Positions 25,340 through 34,087 of a stretch of DNA of 40,846 nucleotides are shown piece after piece. A program made the position numbers and the translations under genes. Source of the stretch: Lentisphaeria bacterium (GTDB taxonomy: Bacteria > Verrucomicrobiota > Lentisphaeria > Victivallales > Victivallaceae); the NCBI GenBank assembly GCA_017508285.1, contig JAFVZG010000081.1, positions 1-40,846 of the forward strand, written 5' to 3'. A model generated the notes under the pieces. It was not told the DNA's origin, did not search any database, and worked only from the letters and a program-made list of their open reading frames with translations. Numbering within the stretch: the stretch's first letter is position 1; each line of letters opens with the position of its first letter.

Positions 25340-27598
25340 TTACCACTTGCTGCCGAATGGTACAAAAAAGATGTAACCGCCGGTTTTGCCATCCTCTTTG
25401 CTCAAGCTGAATACCCGCCAGAGAAAACTCCAGCGGGAGTTTTCGCCATCTTTTACCGATGAAATGAATGGAAAGCAGATGGTTTCAGAACGGCTGCCCT
25501 CTTTGCGGTGCCGGTAAAGCAGGTGGAGGATATGGGAGTTTTCCCGGTCGCCTTTTTTCTCTCCTCCGGCAAGGATATGGCAGAAGTGCCAGTTGTAATC
25601 GCCGTTATTATTCTTTTCTTTGCGGAAAAACACTCCGTGGCCGATATCCTCATAATAACGCATTTCGGTATAATTTTCGATCAACTGGCGGCGTGCTTTT
25701 TCTGCGGCAGTTTTACTTTTGAAGGTATCCGGTGAAAGGGGAAAATTCAGCTTTTTTGCCAAATCCAATCCTTTCTCTGTTTCGTTTTTGACGGTGTTTT
25801 CTGTTTTTTTCAGAGATTCTTTCTGCAGTTTCAACTCTTCGTAACGGATAAGTTTTTTCAATTTTTCGATTTTAGTTTTGGTCTGCCAGCGGTCGGTGAG
25901 GGCGGTTTCTCCGGCGATACGGCTGCGAACATTTTCAATATGCTGATAATTTGACGGCAGTTCTGAAAGCAGTTTGCGCAATTTTTCCACGCTTGAAGCA
26001 TCGATATTTTCTTTGGCGATGTTGAAACCGAATTTTCCCCGGTACATCAGACCTCCGGCGATGTAAAGGTCATTCAAAACTGTGCAATCCCACGCTTTTA
26101 CCCGCTGGGTCTCTCTGCTGAATATCCGCTGTTCACTGCGCTCCCGGAGTTTTTCCTGCTGCCAGTAGACCAGAGGTGAGAGGATGGTGGCGGTATTTTG
26201 AGTTTTGGAGCGATGGATAAAAGTCAATAGCGGAATGGAACCGAAGAAACTGCCGGAATCACTGCGGCGATGCCAGGTCATCAGGGCAGGCAGAGCATAG
26301 AATGAATATTCCGGCGTGAAATCATACCAGTAAAAGGGCAAAATTCTGCCGGAATAACTGTTTTCAGTCGGGAACTCATATTTCTGCCACAACTCTTCGA
26401 GAAAAATTTGATAAGTCCGGTTATCCACCACGGTATCCGGCAGAGTTACCGCCGGGTCGAATTTTTTCAATTCATCGATTATCGCCGGTTTCTGCCGGTT
26501 GAAATCATTGCGGTAACTGACCAGATTTTCCAGTTTGCTGAAACTGCGGTAACGGGGTGTTTTTTGGTAAGGCTCCTCCTTTTTGAAGTGTGAAAGCAAT
26601 GGCCATGAGGTGAATTTTTCTGTACTTTTGACGGCGGAAAAGGTAGTGACGGTATCTTTCCGGTAAGTGCCGATGATCGGCCCGGCAATGCTGAATTTAC
26701 GGCTCCGGCTGTCTTTGGCAGAGTCGATGAACATCAGAAAATTGTGCCGGTAACTGTCATCATCGGCAATAGTGCTTTTCCACAAGGGGAAAATACCGTA
26801 ACTTGTTTCGGTTATTTTGGGGAGTCCGGCATAAATTTTCTGACAGAATTTTTCCAGTTCCAGTTGGGATGAAGGGAATTTTTTCTCTCTGCCCATGCGG
26901 TAATACCACTCATTTTTATCCTGCTTCCGGTCAAAGCGGGAATAAAAGAGCCAACTCCATTTGCTTTTGTCGATGCGGGAATTGCGGGTGTAAATGCCGA
27001 ACATAATAAAGAGATCAATCTCTTTTCTCATCCATTGCGCCCCGGTGAATCTGCCGTCTTTATCAAAGGTGTATTCCCACGGCGTATTGTCATACGAGGC
27101 GAAAAACAATGGGGTGTAATACCAGCCGCCGGAGTGTTTTTCCCGCCATTGCCAACTGAGGGGAACCAGACCGAAACCGCTCTTATTCCAACCGAAAAGA
27201 GTAACCCAGCCGTGACCGGCAGTGTTGTTCCATGCTGAAAGGGGAAAGAGTATACTGTAATCATCCCCCTCATGGTTGTAAAACGGCCGGAATGCAAATC
27301 CGTAAGGGTCTTTGTCGATCAATGGCCACAGGATGCTCCAGTAATCATTGGAACGGAAGAAAAATGGCCAGATGTTGACCAGAGTGTCATTCAATCCGGC
27401 AACTTCCACTTTATTGGCGCGGGTCGCAGAGGAGAGATTTTTGCTGACCTGCTGATATTTGCCGGAACGCAGCCGGGCACTTTTGGGGGCAGAGTATTCA
27501 TCAAGAATGCCGCCGGACATCCGGAACATCCTTTCACTGCTGGCGCAGCCGGTCAGAAGCAGAAGGAGAAAATAAAGCAGAAAACGCCGGTTTTTCAT
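25340..27598 (-). CDS. Large aromatic-rich lipoprotein of unknown function
   Basis: The start is set at 27598: a GGGTG ribosome binding site precedes the ATG and a lipoprotein signal follows, while the longer open frame upstream (to 27736) crosses the promoter. The product is 752 residues with lipobox LTGC and acylated C18. The body is rich in Trp, Tyr and Phe. It repeats a short motif of the form aromatic/aliphatic-x-P-L (WPLID, FPLSA, VPLSW, FPLWK, WPLLS, LPFYW, LPALM, IPLLT, SPLVY), suggesting repeated beta strands as in a propeller or barrel. Residues about 530-650 are a charged, helical coiled-coil-like insert. No family is recognised. It is probably attached to the outer membrane. It has its own promoter and no operon partner. 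Confidence 0.75.
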   Translation of the reverse strand: MKNRRFLLYFLLLLLTGCASSERMFRMSGGILDEYSAPKSARLRSGKYQQVSKNLSSATRANKVEVAGLNDTLVNIWPFFFRSNDYWSILWPLIDKDPYGFAFRPFYNHEGDDYSILFPLSAWNNTAGHGWVTLFGWNKSGFGLVPLSWQWREKHSGGWYYTPLFFASYDNTPWEYTFDKDGRFTGAQWMRKEIDLFIMFGIYTRNSRIDKSKWSWLFYSRFDRKQDKNEWYYRMGREKKFPSSQLELEKFCQKIYAGLPKITETSYGIFPLWKSTIADDDSYRHNFLMFIDSAKDSRSRKFSIAGPIIGTYRKDTVTTFSAVKSTEKFTSWPLLSHFKKEEPYQKTPRYRSFSKLENLVSYRNDFNRQKPAIIDELKKFDPAVTLPDTVVDNRTYQIFLEELWQKYEFPTENSYSGRILPFYWYDFTPEYSFYALPALMTWHRRSDSGSFFGSIPLLTFIHRSKTQNTATILSPLVYWQQEKLRERSEQRIFSRETQRVKAWDCTVLNDLYIAGGLMYRGKFGFNIAKENIDASSVEKLRKLLSELPSNYQHIENVRSRIAGETALTDRWQTKTKIEKLKKLIRYEELKLQKESLKKTENTVKNETEKGLDLAKKLNFPLSPDTFKSKTAAEKARRQLIENYTEMRYYEDIGHGVFFRKEKNNNGDYNWHFCHILAGGEKKGDRENSHILHLLYRHRKEGSRSETICFPFISSVKDGENSRWSFLWRVFSLSKEDGKTGGYIFFVPFGSKW

Positions 27599-27646
27599 AA
27601 TACACCCTGTGTGTTGTTTTTCTGATATGAATTTTACGATGCCAGT

Positions 27647-27675
27647 ATTATAGCATGTAAAACGGATATTTTCAA
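27647..27675 (-). promoter_or_regulatory. Promoter of lipoprotein gene
   Basis: On the minus strand TTGAAA (27670-27675), 17 bases, perfect TATAAT (27647-27652), about 49 bases before the chosen start codon. This supports the shorter start of the gene. Confidence 0.7.
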
Positions 27676-27694
27676 GTCGCCGCAGTGCTGCCTC

Positions 27695-27723
27695 TTGTAT
27701 TTGAGTATAAAAAGATGTATATT
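27695..27723 (+). promoter_or_regulatory. Promoter of phosphodiesterase/PHP operon
   Basis: TTGTAT (27695-27700), 17 bases, TATATT (27718-27723). Hexamers and spacing are identical to the glnA promoter at 38921-38949. Confidence 0.6.
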
Positions 27724-27765
27724 TTCTGTGAAACATGACCTGAATAAAAAAAAGAGAGAAATTTT

Positions 27766-28629
27766 ATGAAAAAGCAAGCCGCCGCTGTATTTGAAAAACT
27801 TTTATCTGCTTATGACCGTCACCACTCCATCGGAGATATCACTCCGACATTCTGCCGCCTTTTCGGAATCACTGAACCGGAGTGCTGCGGTGCGCAAGCC
27901 ATTGCCCCGGTGGTGGATCATGCCGCCAAAATTTTCGGTGGTGAGGGCAAGACAGAAAGAGCATTGCTCTTTTGTACCGATGCCATGGGCGATCATCAGC
28001 GGGAACTTTTTCCGGAAGCATTCAATAAAATTGCCAGGGTAGCCGGTTTGAGGATACCGTCGGTTTCGGTCTCTCCCAGTGTTACTCCGGTTTGTTACGG
28101 TACGATCTTTACCGGTACTGCGCCGGTGGTTCACGGGATTTTGAAGTATGAAAAACCGGTATTGACGGTGGAAACGATCTTTGACGTGTTTGCCAAAGCC
28201 GGCAAACGCGTGGCGATCGTGGCGGTGAATGATTGCAGTATTGACCGGATTTTCCGGCAGAGGAATATCGATTACTACTCCTGTCGCAATGATGAAGTTT
28301 CTTTCGCCCGCACAATGGAGATCTTGGAAAGTGACCGTTACGATTTTATCGTCTCTTATATGATCGGTTACGATGCTGCCCAGCACTCTTTCGGCTGTGA
28401 GTCACCGGAGGCAGCCGCGCAGGCGGCATTGGCAGCGGAACGCTTTGAGATCCTGGCGCAGACGATGGATAAATATTGGAAAAACTTCAACCGGGTGCTG
28501 ACATTGGTTCCCGATCACGGCGGACACATGATCGATGAGGTCCATGGCGCACACGGCACTGAATTGGCAGAGGATATGCTGGTCAGTCACTACTACCGGC
28601 TTTTTGAGAAAAGCAGGGAAAGCAAATGA
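27766..28629 (+). CDS. AlkP-superfamily phosphodiesterase/pyrophosphatase-like protein
   Basis: A 287-residue protein whose motifs fit the type I phosphodiesterase/nucleotide pyrophosphatase branch of the alkaline phosphatase superfamily. A first metal aspartate sits in FCTDAMGD (D72). The nucleophile threonine is in PSVTPVCYGTIFTG (T107), followed by the family-like TAPVVHGI. Further metal ligands are in GYDAAQHSFG (D203, H207), VPDHGGH (D250, H251) and GAHG (H263). All expected metal positions are filled, so it should be active. There is no signal peptide, so it should act in the cytoplasm. The stop overlaps the ATG of a PHP phosphoesterase by 4 bases, which suggests sequential dephosphorylation of one substrate, not yet identifiable. 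Confidence 0.82.
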   Translation: MKKQAAAVFEKLLSAYDRHHSIGDITPTFCRLFGITEPECCGAQAIAPVVDHAAKIFGGEGKTERALLFCTDAMGDHQRELFPEAFNKIARVAGLRIPSVSVSPSVTPVCYGTIFTGTAPVVHGILKYEKPVLTVETIFDVFAKAGKRVAIVAVNDCSIDRIFRQRNIDYYSCRNDEVSFARTMEILESDRYDFIVSYMIGYDAAQHSFGCESPEAAAQAALAAERFEILAQTMDKYWKNFNRVLTLVPDHGGHMIDEVHGAHGTELAEDMLVSHYYRLFEKSRESK

Positions 28630-29438
28630 GTAAAGAGTATTGGAAATTGACTTTCCCCGGTGCCGGAAAAACTTACTCACTGCACAATCACTCGGAATTC
28701 AGTGACGGCAGCGGTACGCTCCGGGAGATATGCCTTGCTGCCAAAAGTGCCGGAATAAAAGTATTCGGCTTATCCGATCACTGGGTGGAGCCGCCGGAAG
28801 AGGGGATGGATTCTGAATCATGGGCGATGGATACCGGCAGACTTGATGAGTATACCGGTACTTTGCTGCAGTTGAAGCGGGAATTGGATGATGACCGCTT
28901 CACGCTCAAGATCGGTCTGGAAGTTGATTTCTTTTTTGAGAATATCGATGCGGTATTAAAGCGTCTGGCAGATTATCCATTGGATTACCTGATCGGGTCG
29001 GTGCATTATGCCGGTATCTTTCCGGTGGATTATCAGGCGGCGGATTGGCTGCCTTTAAGCGATGAGGAAAAGAGTGAGATCTGCCGCATTTACTGGGAGA
29101 AATTACTCGGTGCCGCAGAGAGAAAAGAGTTTACATTCCTCGGTCACCTTGACCTGCCTAAAAAATTCGGTCTGATCGATAACGGGGCATATTTTCCGCA
29201 GGCGGTAAAGGTGCTGGATGTGCTTGCCGGTAATGGCGGGGCGATCGAGGTGAATACTGCCGGATTTTTCAAAGAGTGTCATGAGCAGTATCCTGCCATT
29301 GATATCCTCAAAGCCGCTTTCAAACGCAAGATACCGGTGGTGGTAAACGCCGATGCTCATTCGCCTGAACATCTGCAGCGCAATTTTCCGGAAGCATATC
29401 AGATATTGCAGCATGCCGGATATCCGGTAATGGAATAA
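28626..29438 (+). CDS. PHP-domain phosphoesterase, histidinol-phosphatase-like
   Basis: A 270-residue PHP-family protein. The trinuclear metal site is readable: LHNHSEFSDG (H20, H22, D27), SDHW (H52), GLEVD (E99), GSVHY (H127), GHLD (H174) and NADAHS (D243, H245). The length and motif order match histidinol-phosphatase HisJ/HisK, which removes phosphate from L-histidinol phosphate. No other histidine-biosynthesis gene is nearby, and the ATGA overlap with a phosphodiesterase suggests another phosphomonoester. It is the last gene of a two-gene operon and ends before a strong hairpin terminator. Confidence 0.85.
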   Translation: MSKEYWKLTFPGAGKTYSLHNHSEFSDGSGTLREICLAAKSAGIKVFGLSDHWVEPPEEGMDSESWAMDTGRLDEYTGTLLQLKRELDDDRFTLKIGLEVDFFFENIDAVLKRLADYPLDYLIGSVHYAGIFPVDYQAADWLPLSDEEKSEICRIYWEKLLGAAERKEFTFLGHLDLPKKFGLIDNGAYFPQAVKVLDVLAGNGGAIEVNTAGFFKECHEQYPAIDILKAAFKRKIPVVVNADAHSPEHLQRNFPEAYQILQHAGYPVME

Positions 29439-29445
29439 AATCTTG

Positions 29446-29499
29446 TCACCCGGAACCGGGCGGATCGCCTTTGATCCCGGTATCCGGCAGGTGATTTTT
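29446..29499. terminator. Hairpin terminator between convergent genes
   Basis: A long stem with small bulges: TCACC/GGTGA at the base (29446-29450 with 29490-29494), then CGGA/TCCG, ACCG/CGGT and GGATC/GATCC around a GCCTTT loop. TTTTT (29495-29499) follows, giving rightward termination of the PHP gene. The T-run overlaps the stop codon of the opposing glycosyltransferase gene. Confidence 0.6.
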
Positions 29500-30850
29500 A
29501 CTTTCGCTTTCGGGAATGCGGCAGTTTTCTGGTGAGCCAATCGGAGTTTTTCAGCGTAAAAAGCGAGTAGATGCTTATCCATGAAAGTGCCGCTTGAGAA
29601 AAAAATCCGAAAACAAATGCCCAGATCATCTCCCGGAAATTGCGGCGTTTCTGCCAGTATACCGCCGCCGGGATCAGACTGCTTATGAGAGTGGAAATTA
29701 TGATGACCGCCAGACAGAAAGAGATACTTTTCTGACTGAATATGAAAAAGAGTGCCGCCGGTAACATTATCAATGGCAGAATGATATTTATACTGAGCAA
29801 AAACCAATGGATGAAAAGATTCAGTGAGCGTCGGTCAGGCTGTTTCAGTTTGCGTAAAACAAAAGGGGTCATAAGTATATTTTCCCGGATGTCGCTCCTT
29901 GTCCAGCGCAGAAGAGTGCGGCACATCCCGGAATAGTCCGCCGGGAGCGAGGTTTCCGCGCAGGCGGCACTCTGGTATTCGATCCGCCAGTCTGATCTTA
30001 AAAGCAAGGTGGCGATCGCCCGGTCTTCCCCGATTTTTGAGGGAGTTCCGAGAAAAGACTGGTCGAGCCACTCATCAAGAAGCGGCATGATGGCACTTTT
30101 CCGGTAGGCACTCAATGCGCCGGGAGTACAGAAAACATTCCCGAAAAGGCTTTGGGCATTCCGCAATAATCCGCAGTTGAATACCAGCATCACATCAAAG
30201 AGCCTGACCAGAAAATTCTCTGCCTGCCGTTTTTTGTAAATCGCTCCGGCAACTGCACCGGTTTCCGGATGGCAGAATGGTCTCAATAGCAGACGGATGG
30301 TATCTTTTTCCACCACAGAATCGCTGTCAACGGTAACAATAAATTCATTTCCGGCTTGTTTTATTGCGGTGTAAAGAGCGTGCTTTTTTCCGCCGTTGCA
30401 GGGAAGGTCGATAATGGTGATCCTGCCGGGATGGCGGGCAGAACAGTACTGTAAATGATGCAGTGTGTCATCCTGAGAACCGTCATTTACCGCAATGATC
30501 TGCAAATCATTTTCCGGTATATCTGAAGCTAATATGGTTTCCAGAGTGGTGACTACATCTTTTCCCTCGTTGTATGCCGGTATAATTACTGTGCAGGCGG
30601 GAACAACTCCGTTTTTCTCTTTCCAGCGGCAGCTGAAAAATGCGGAGATCAACTGGAAAGCGAAATAAAACAGAGTGAAGATGATCGTGCTGTAAAAGAG
30701 ATATTCTGCTTCCAACGGGCAGTATCGGCTGTTGCTGTCAACTGCTGCGGAAGCTAATTCGGCGATACTCCATACACTTATTGCCAGAAGTGATCCCCAC
30801 AGCATATATTCCCGGCAGACAAGGATTTTTGGTTTTAATGAAAGGTGCAT
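29498..30850 (-). CDS. Membrane-bound family 2 glycosyltransferase
   Basis: A 450-residue processive-type GT2 enzyme. It has an N-terminal hydrophobic segment, a transmembrane helix at about 51-73, a GT-A catalytic domain (about 84-320), then several C-terminal membrane helices (about 340-435). Motifs are VIIPAYNEGKD (88-98), VNDGSQDDT, DSD (175-177) and the acid-base GEDRA (274-278). The product-binding QxxRW motif of hyaluronan, chitin and cellulose synthases appears as TLLRW (312-316), with Thr for Gln. It probably makes or extends an exopolysaccharide, with the sugar unknown. The start at 30850 lacks a good ribosome binding site. An in-frame ATG at 30805 with GGGA upstream is an alternative. 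It is divergent from a LysR regulator. Confidence 0.85.
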   Translation of the reverse strand: MHLSLKPKILVCREYMLWGSLLAISVWSIAELASAAVDSNSRYCPLEAEYLFYSTIIFTLFYFAFQLISAFFSCRWKEKNGVVPACTVIIPAYNEGKDVVTTLETILASDIPENDLQIIAVNDGSQDDTLHHLQYCSARHPGRITIIDLPCNGGKKHALYTAIKQAGNEFIVTVDSDSVVEKDTIRLLLRPFCHPETGAVAGAIYKKRQAENFLVRLFDVMLVFNCGLLRNAQSLFGNVFCTPGALSAYRKSAIMPLLDEWLDQSFLGTPSKIGEDRAIATLLLRSDWRIEYQSAACAETSLPADYSGMCRTLLRWTRSDIRENILMTPFVLRKLKQPDRRSLNLFIHWFLLSINIILPLIMLPAALFFIFSQKSISFCLAVIIISTLISSLIPAAVYWQKRRNFREMIWAFVFGFFSQAALSWISIYSLFTLKNSDWLTRKLPHSRKRK

Positions 30851-30961
30851 TGGTCAACTGTTCTGTAAATTTATTTTCTCCAATTGTTTACAATATATTT
30901 GATTATTCTTGAAAAACAAGTATATTATAACGGCATATATGATTTACAAAAGGCTATTAAA
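30851..30961. promoter_or_regulatory. Divergent promoter region of glycosyltransferase and LysR genes
   Basis: An AT-rich 111-base gap. Rightward, TTTGAT (30898-30903), 17 bases, TATATT (30921-30926) could serve the LysR gene. Leftward, a perfect minus-strand TATAAT (30924-30929) could serve the glycosyltransferase, with only a poor -35 (TTTTGT). The two -10 boxes overlap, so the promoters would compete. CTTG-AAAAA-CAAG (30908-30920) is a dyad of the size expected for a LysR half-site pair and overlaps the rightward spacer, consistent with autoregulation. Confidence 0.45.
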
Positions 30962-31882
30962 ATGACCACTGTTAAGCAACTGAAACACTTTCTGGTATTG
31001 AGTGAGGAGCTTCACTTCGCCAGAGCCGCAGAAAAGTTGGGTATCTCTCAGGCGACCTTGAGCAATGAGATCAAAAAGATGGAGAAACATCTGGGATTTC
31101 AGCTCTTTGACCGTTCCAATAAATGGGAAATATCTATGACTGCCGCCGGAAAAAGTTTTTACCAGCAGGTCGGCAATGTGCCGGAGATACTTGATCAGGC
31201 CAGACAGCATGCTCTTGAGGTTGCCCGCGGCAGAGCCGGGGAGTTGTCGGTAGCGATAGCCTCATTTCTTTATGATTACTTCAATATGGGGTGCGTCTGC
31301 AAAAAGATGCGCCAGCAGTACCCGGATGTGAAGCAGAAAATTTACGATGTGCTGCGTTCCAGTCAGGTCGCTGAATATGTCCGTTCCGGCAAGGCCGATG
31401 CCGGTGTGATGATGGTGCGTGATTGGAAGACTCAGACCATCGGTCTGGAGTGCCGCAAAGTTATTCCGCTGCAGATGCATCTGGCGATCCCTGCCGCCAA
31501 TCCGCTTGCCGGAAAAAGCAAAATAACCTTTGATGATCTTAAAAATATCCACTTTATCATGCCTCCACGGGAAGAGATGCCCTTTATCCGGCACTATTTG
31601 GATGAGTTATTCATGACCAACTGCCGCTGTCTGCCCAATGTGATTTTAGAGGCACTCGGATTTCAGGGGATCAAACAGATGGTGGCAGCCGGTCACGGTA
31701 TCGCTCTATTGCCGCACCATTCGGTTTCCCATTTGCCGTCAGATATCGTTATGCGCAAGCCGCCATTTGAATTGAACCGTGATCTGGTGGTGATAAGAGA
31801 TGAGAATAATCACTCGCAGACGGTCAAAAACTTTATGAATCTCTTTAATTCGGTGGATCCGGGAAACAGTTTTCCGGATTGA
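30962..31882 (+). CDS. LysR-family transcriptional regulator
   Basis: A 306-residue LysR regulator. The ATG at 30962 is chosen because AAAGG lies 9 bases upstream and the family N-terminus starts there. The longer frame from 30884 covers the promoter. The winged helix-turn-helix is in residues 1-60 (HFARAAEKLGISQATLSNEI, 18-37) with the linker helix after it. The effector-binding domain spans about 90-300 (KADAGVMMV, HFIMP, MVAAGHGIALLPHH). The effector is unknown. It is divergent from the glycosyltransferase gene, the classical arrangement for a LysR target, so control of that gene and of itself is the simplest hypothesis. Its stop abuts the recD2 stop with no gap. Confidence 0.92.
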   Translation: MTTVKQLKHFLVLSEELHFARAAEKLGISQATLSNEIKKMEKHLGFQLFDRSNKWEISMTAAGKSFYQQVGNVPEILDQARQHALEVARGRAGELSVAIASFLYDYFNMGCVCKKMRQQYPDVKQKIYDVLRSSQVAEYVRSGKADAGVMMVRDWKTQTIGLECRKVIPLQMHLAIPAANPLAGKSKITFDDLKNIHFIMPPREEMPFIRHYLDELFMTNCRCLPNVILEALGFQGIKQMVAAGHGIALLPHHSVSHLPSDIVMRKPPFELNRDLVVIRDENNHSQTVKNFMNLFNSVDPGNSFPD

Positions 31883-34048
31883 TCACCGATTTTTTGCCGA
31901 TGCAAGGCGTTGGGCGAGGTTGGAAAAGCGTGGACGCTTCCGGGTGTTGCGCACCGCGATCTTTACAGCTTTTTCCGGACCGATGAGGATCAAAAGTTTT
32001 CTGGCACGGGTCATGCCGGTATAGAGCAGATTGCGCTGGAGCATCACAAAGTGCTGAGTAAGTATCGGCATGATGACTACCGGAAATTCGCTGCCTTGTG
32101 ACTTGTGGATGGTGATGGCGTAAGCCAGAGTCAACTGGTTTGCCTCATCGAAACTGTACTCCACAAAACGCTCTTCATCGAAACAGACATGAAACTTTTT
32201 GGCAACATTATCCAGTTTGATGATTTTGCCGAGATCGCCGTTGAAAACACTTTTGTCGTAGTTATTGCTGGTCTGCATCACCCGGTCACCGAGTTTGAAT
32301 ACCGTGCTGCCGAATTGAAATGAGGGAAGATCTTTCCCGCGGAGCAAGTCGGATAATCGCTCATTCAACGCCGCCGTGCCGCACTCTCCCCGGTTCATCG
32401 GGCAGAGCAGCTGGATGTCATTCAACGGGTCAAATTTGAATCTGCCGGGGATGCGTTCTTTGACCAGAGTTTCGATCATAGCGGCAACCGCTTGCGGGTC
32501 ATCCTGACCGATCCAGTAAAAATCTGCAAGAGAGCCATCGGCATCAGTGCGGCTGTTTTGGGGCAGTTGCCCCTGATTGACCCGGTGCGCATTGGTGATT
32601 ATGCCGCTGCCGGAACTTTGCCGGAAAATTTTTGTTAGAGCAGTCACTCCGAAAAAACCGCTTGACATCAAGTCTGTTAATACATTGCCGGGACCTACCG
32701 ACGGAAGCTGATCGGCATCTCCGACCAGTACCAGTGAACAACCGGAGGGGATCGCTGCAAAAAGAGCCGTCGCCAGAATGATATCCAGCATGGATACCTC
32801 ATCTACGATAAGGATATCGCAATCAAGGGGATTACCGGCATTGTGATGAAATTTTGCCGTTGCCGGATCGAACATCAGAAGCCGGTGGAGTGTTTTTGCC
32901 GGCAATCCGCTGCTTTCACTCATCCTTTTTGCCGCGCGTCCGGTAGGGGCGGCAAGGAGAATTTTCAGTTTCGCCTGTTTTGCCCGGCGGACGATTTCTC
33001 CGACAACCGTGGTTTTTCCCACACCGGGCCCCCCGGTGATGATATTCAGCGGGCGGTCACAAAGCATGGATAATGCCTGCTGCTGCAGAGGATCGAGAGT
33101 CAGACCGCTGCCTGGCTGGACTGCGCGCAATTTTCTGCCGGGGAAGGTGGTGGATGCAGCCAGTTTTGCCACCAATTCCGGCAGGAGCAATTCGGCTCTG
33201 GCGGTCGCCGGGGTGTAAATGCACTTATCCATCTCTTTCAAAAGGTGACGGTCAATGGCGGCAGTGATACCGGCAAGAGCCTTCGCGGTGCTTTGACCGG
33301 TCAATTTTGCACTGGCGGCGGCAAGGATATCAACAGGGGCGCAGACATGACCTTCGCCGATCATCTCATTAAGTGAATAGACGGCGGCGGCCTGCATCCT
33401 TTCCGGAGAATCTTCGGCAAAGCCGATCTCCCGGGCGATCGCATCAGCTTTGAGGAAACCGATGCCGTTGACATCCTGAGCCAGACGGTAAGGGTTTTTG
33501 CGTACTACATCTACAGTTTCCTGACCGTATTGTTTGAAAAGTCTGGAACAGTACGCCGGCGTTATTCCCAGTCCCTGCAGATATATAAGATCTTCCCGGC
33601 GGTCTTTTGAACCCCGCCATGCGGCAATGATTTTTTCCACTTTGCCCTTGCCGATCTTCTCCACTTCCAGCAATCTTTTGGGGTAAAGGTCAAGTACTGT
33701 TACTGTTTCCCTGCCGAATTTTTTTACGATGGCGGCGGCGGTTTTCGGGCCGATGCCGGGGATGGCATGCCGGAGAAAACGGGCGATGCCGTCGGTGGTC
33801 GCAGGGGGGATGAGACGGAACTCTTCCACCCGGAATTGTCTGCCGAAGTCGGGGTGATTTTCAAAAGTTCCATCCGCTTCGATGAAAACTCCGGCACTTA
33901 GTCCTGCCAGTGAGCCGACCACCACAAACCGGGTGTCATCTGCTGACTGAAAATTGACGACAGCGAAACCGGTTTCCGGATTTTCAAACCGGATTTTCAT
34001 TATCTCTCCGGTGATTCTGGTTTTGGTAAGAGTTTGCAAGCCGGGCAT
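31883..34048 (-). CDS. recD2: RecD2-type helicase (RecD/TraA family)
   Basis: A 721-residue 5'-3' DNA helicase of the RecD2 type found in bacteria with or without RecBC. The ATG at 34048 is chosen because GGAGGA lies 8-9 bases upstream. The upstream in-frame ATG at 34069 has none. An N-terminal OB-like region (TGEIMKIRFENPETGF, 13-28) precedes helix-hairpin-helix motifs (GIGPKTAAAI, 98-107, and a later set at about 155-200). The helicase core carries GGPGVGKTT (339-347), VDEVSMLD (415-422), GDADQLPSVG (443-452), and C-terminal TIHKSQGSEF and YTGMTRAR. It is the last gene of a minus-strand run behind sugar genes, probably by read-through, and converges on the LysR gene with zero spacing. Confidence 0.94.
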   Translation of the reverse strand: MPGLQTLTKTRITGEIMKIRFENPETGFAVVNFQSADDTRFVVVGSLAGLSAGVFIEADGTFENHPDFGRQFRVEEFRLIPPATTDGIARFLRHAIPGIGPKTAAAIVKKFGRETVTVLDLYPKRLLEVEKIGKGKVEKIIAAWRGSKDRREDLIYLQGLGITPAYCSRLFKQYGQETVDVVRKNPYRLAQDVNGIGFLKADAIAREIGFAEDSPERMQAAAVYSLNEMIGEGHVCAPVDILAAASAKLTGQSTAKALAGITAAIDRHLLKEMDKCIYTPATARAELLLPELVAKLAASTTFPGRKLRAVQPGSGLTLDPLQQQALSMLCDRPLNIITGGPGVGKTTVVGEIVRRAKQAKLKILLAAPTGRAAKRMSESSGLPAKTLHRLLMFDPATAKFHHNAGNPLDCDILIVDEVSMLDIILATALFAAIPSGCSLVLVGDADQLPSVGPGNVLTDLMSSGFFGVTALTKIFRQSSGSGIITNAHRVNQGQLPQNSRTDADGSLADFYWIGQDDPQAVAAMIETLVKERIPGRFKFDPLNDIQLLCPMNRGECGTAALNERLSDLLRGKDLPSFQFGSTVFKLGDRVMQTSNNYDKSVFNGDLGKIIKLDNVAKKFHVCFDEERFVEYSFDEANQLTLAYAITIHKSQGSEFPVVIMPILTQHFVMLQRNLLYTGMTRARKLLILIGPEKAVKIAVRNTRKRPRFSNLAQRLASAKNR

Positions 34049-34087
34049 AAAATTTTCCTCCGCGTACAATATATACCCTTATGGCGG

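Noticed and set aside
31883-34048. RecD2 as part of a sugar-specific system
   Set aside because: It sits at the end of the sugar run with a 39-base gap and its own strong ribosome binding site. It is a widespread repair helicase and is more simply a read-through neighbour.
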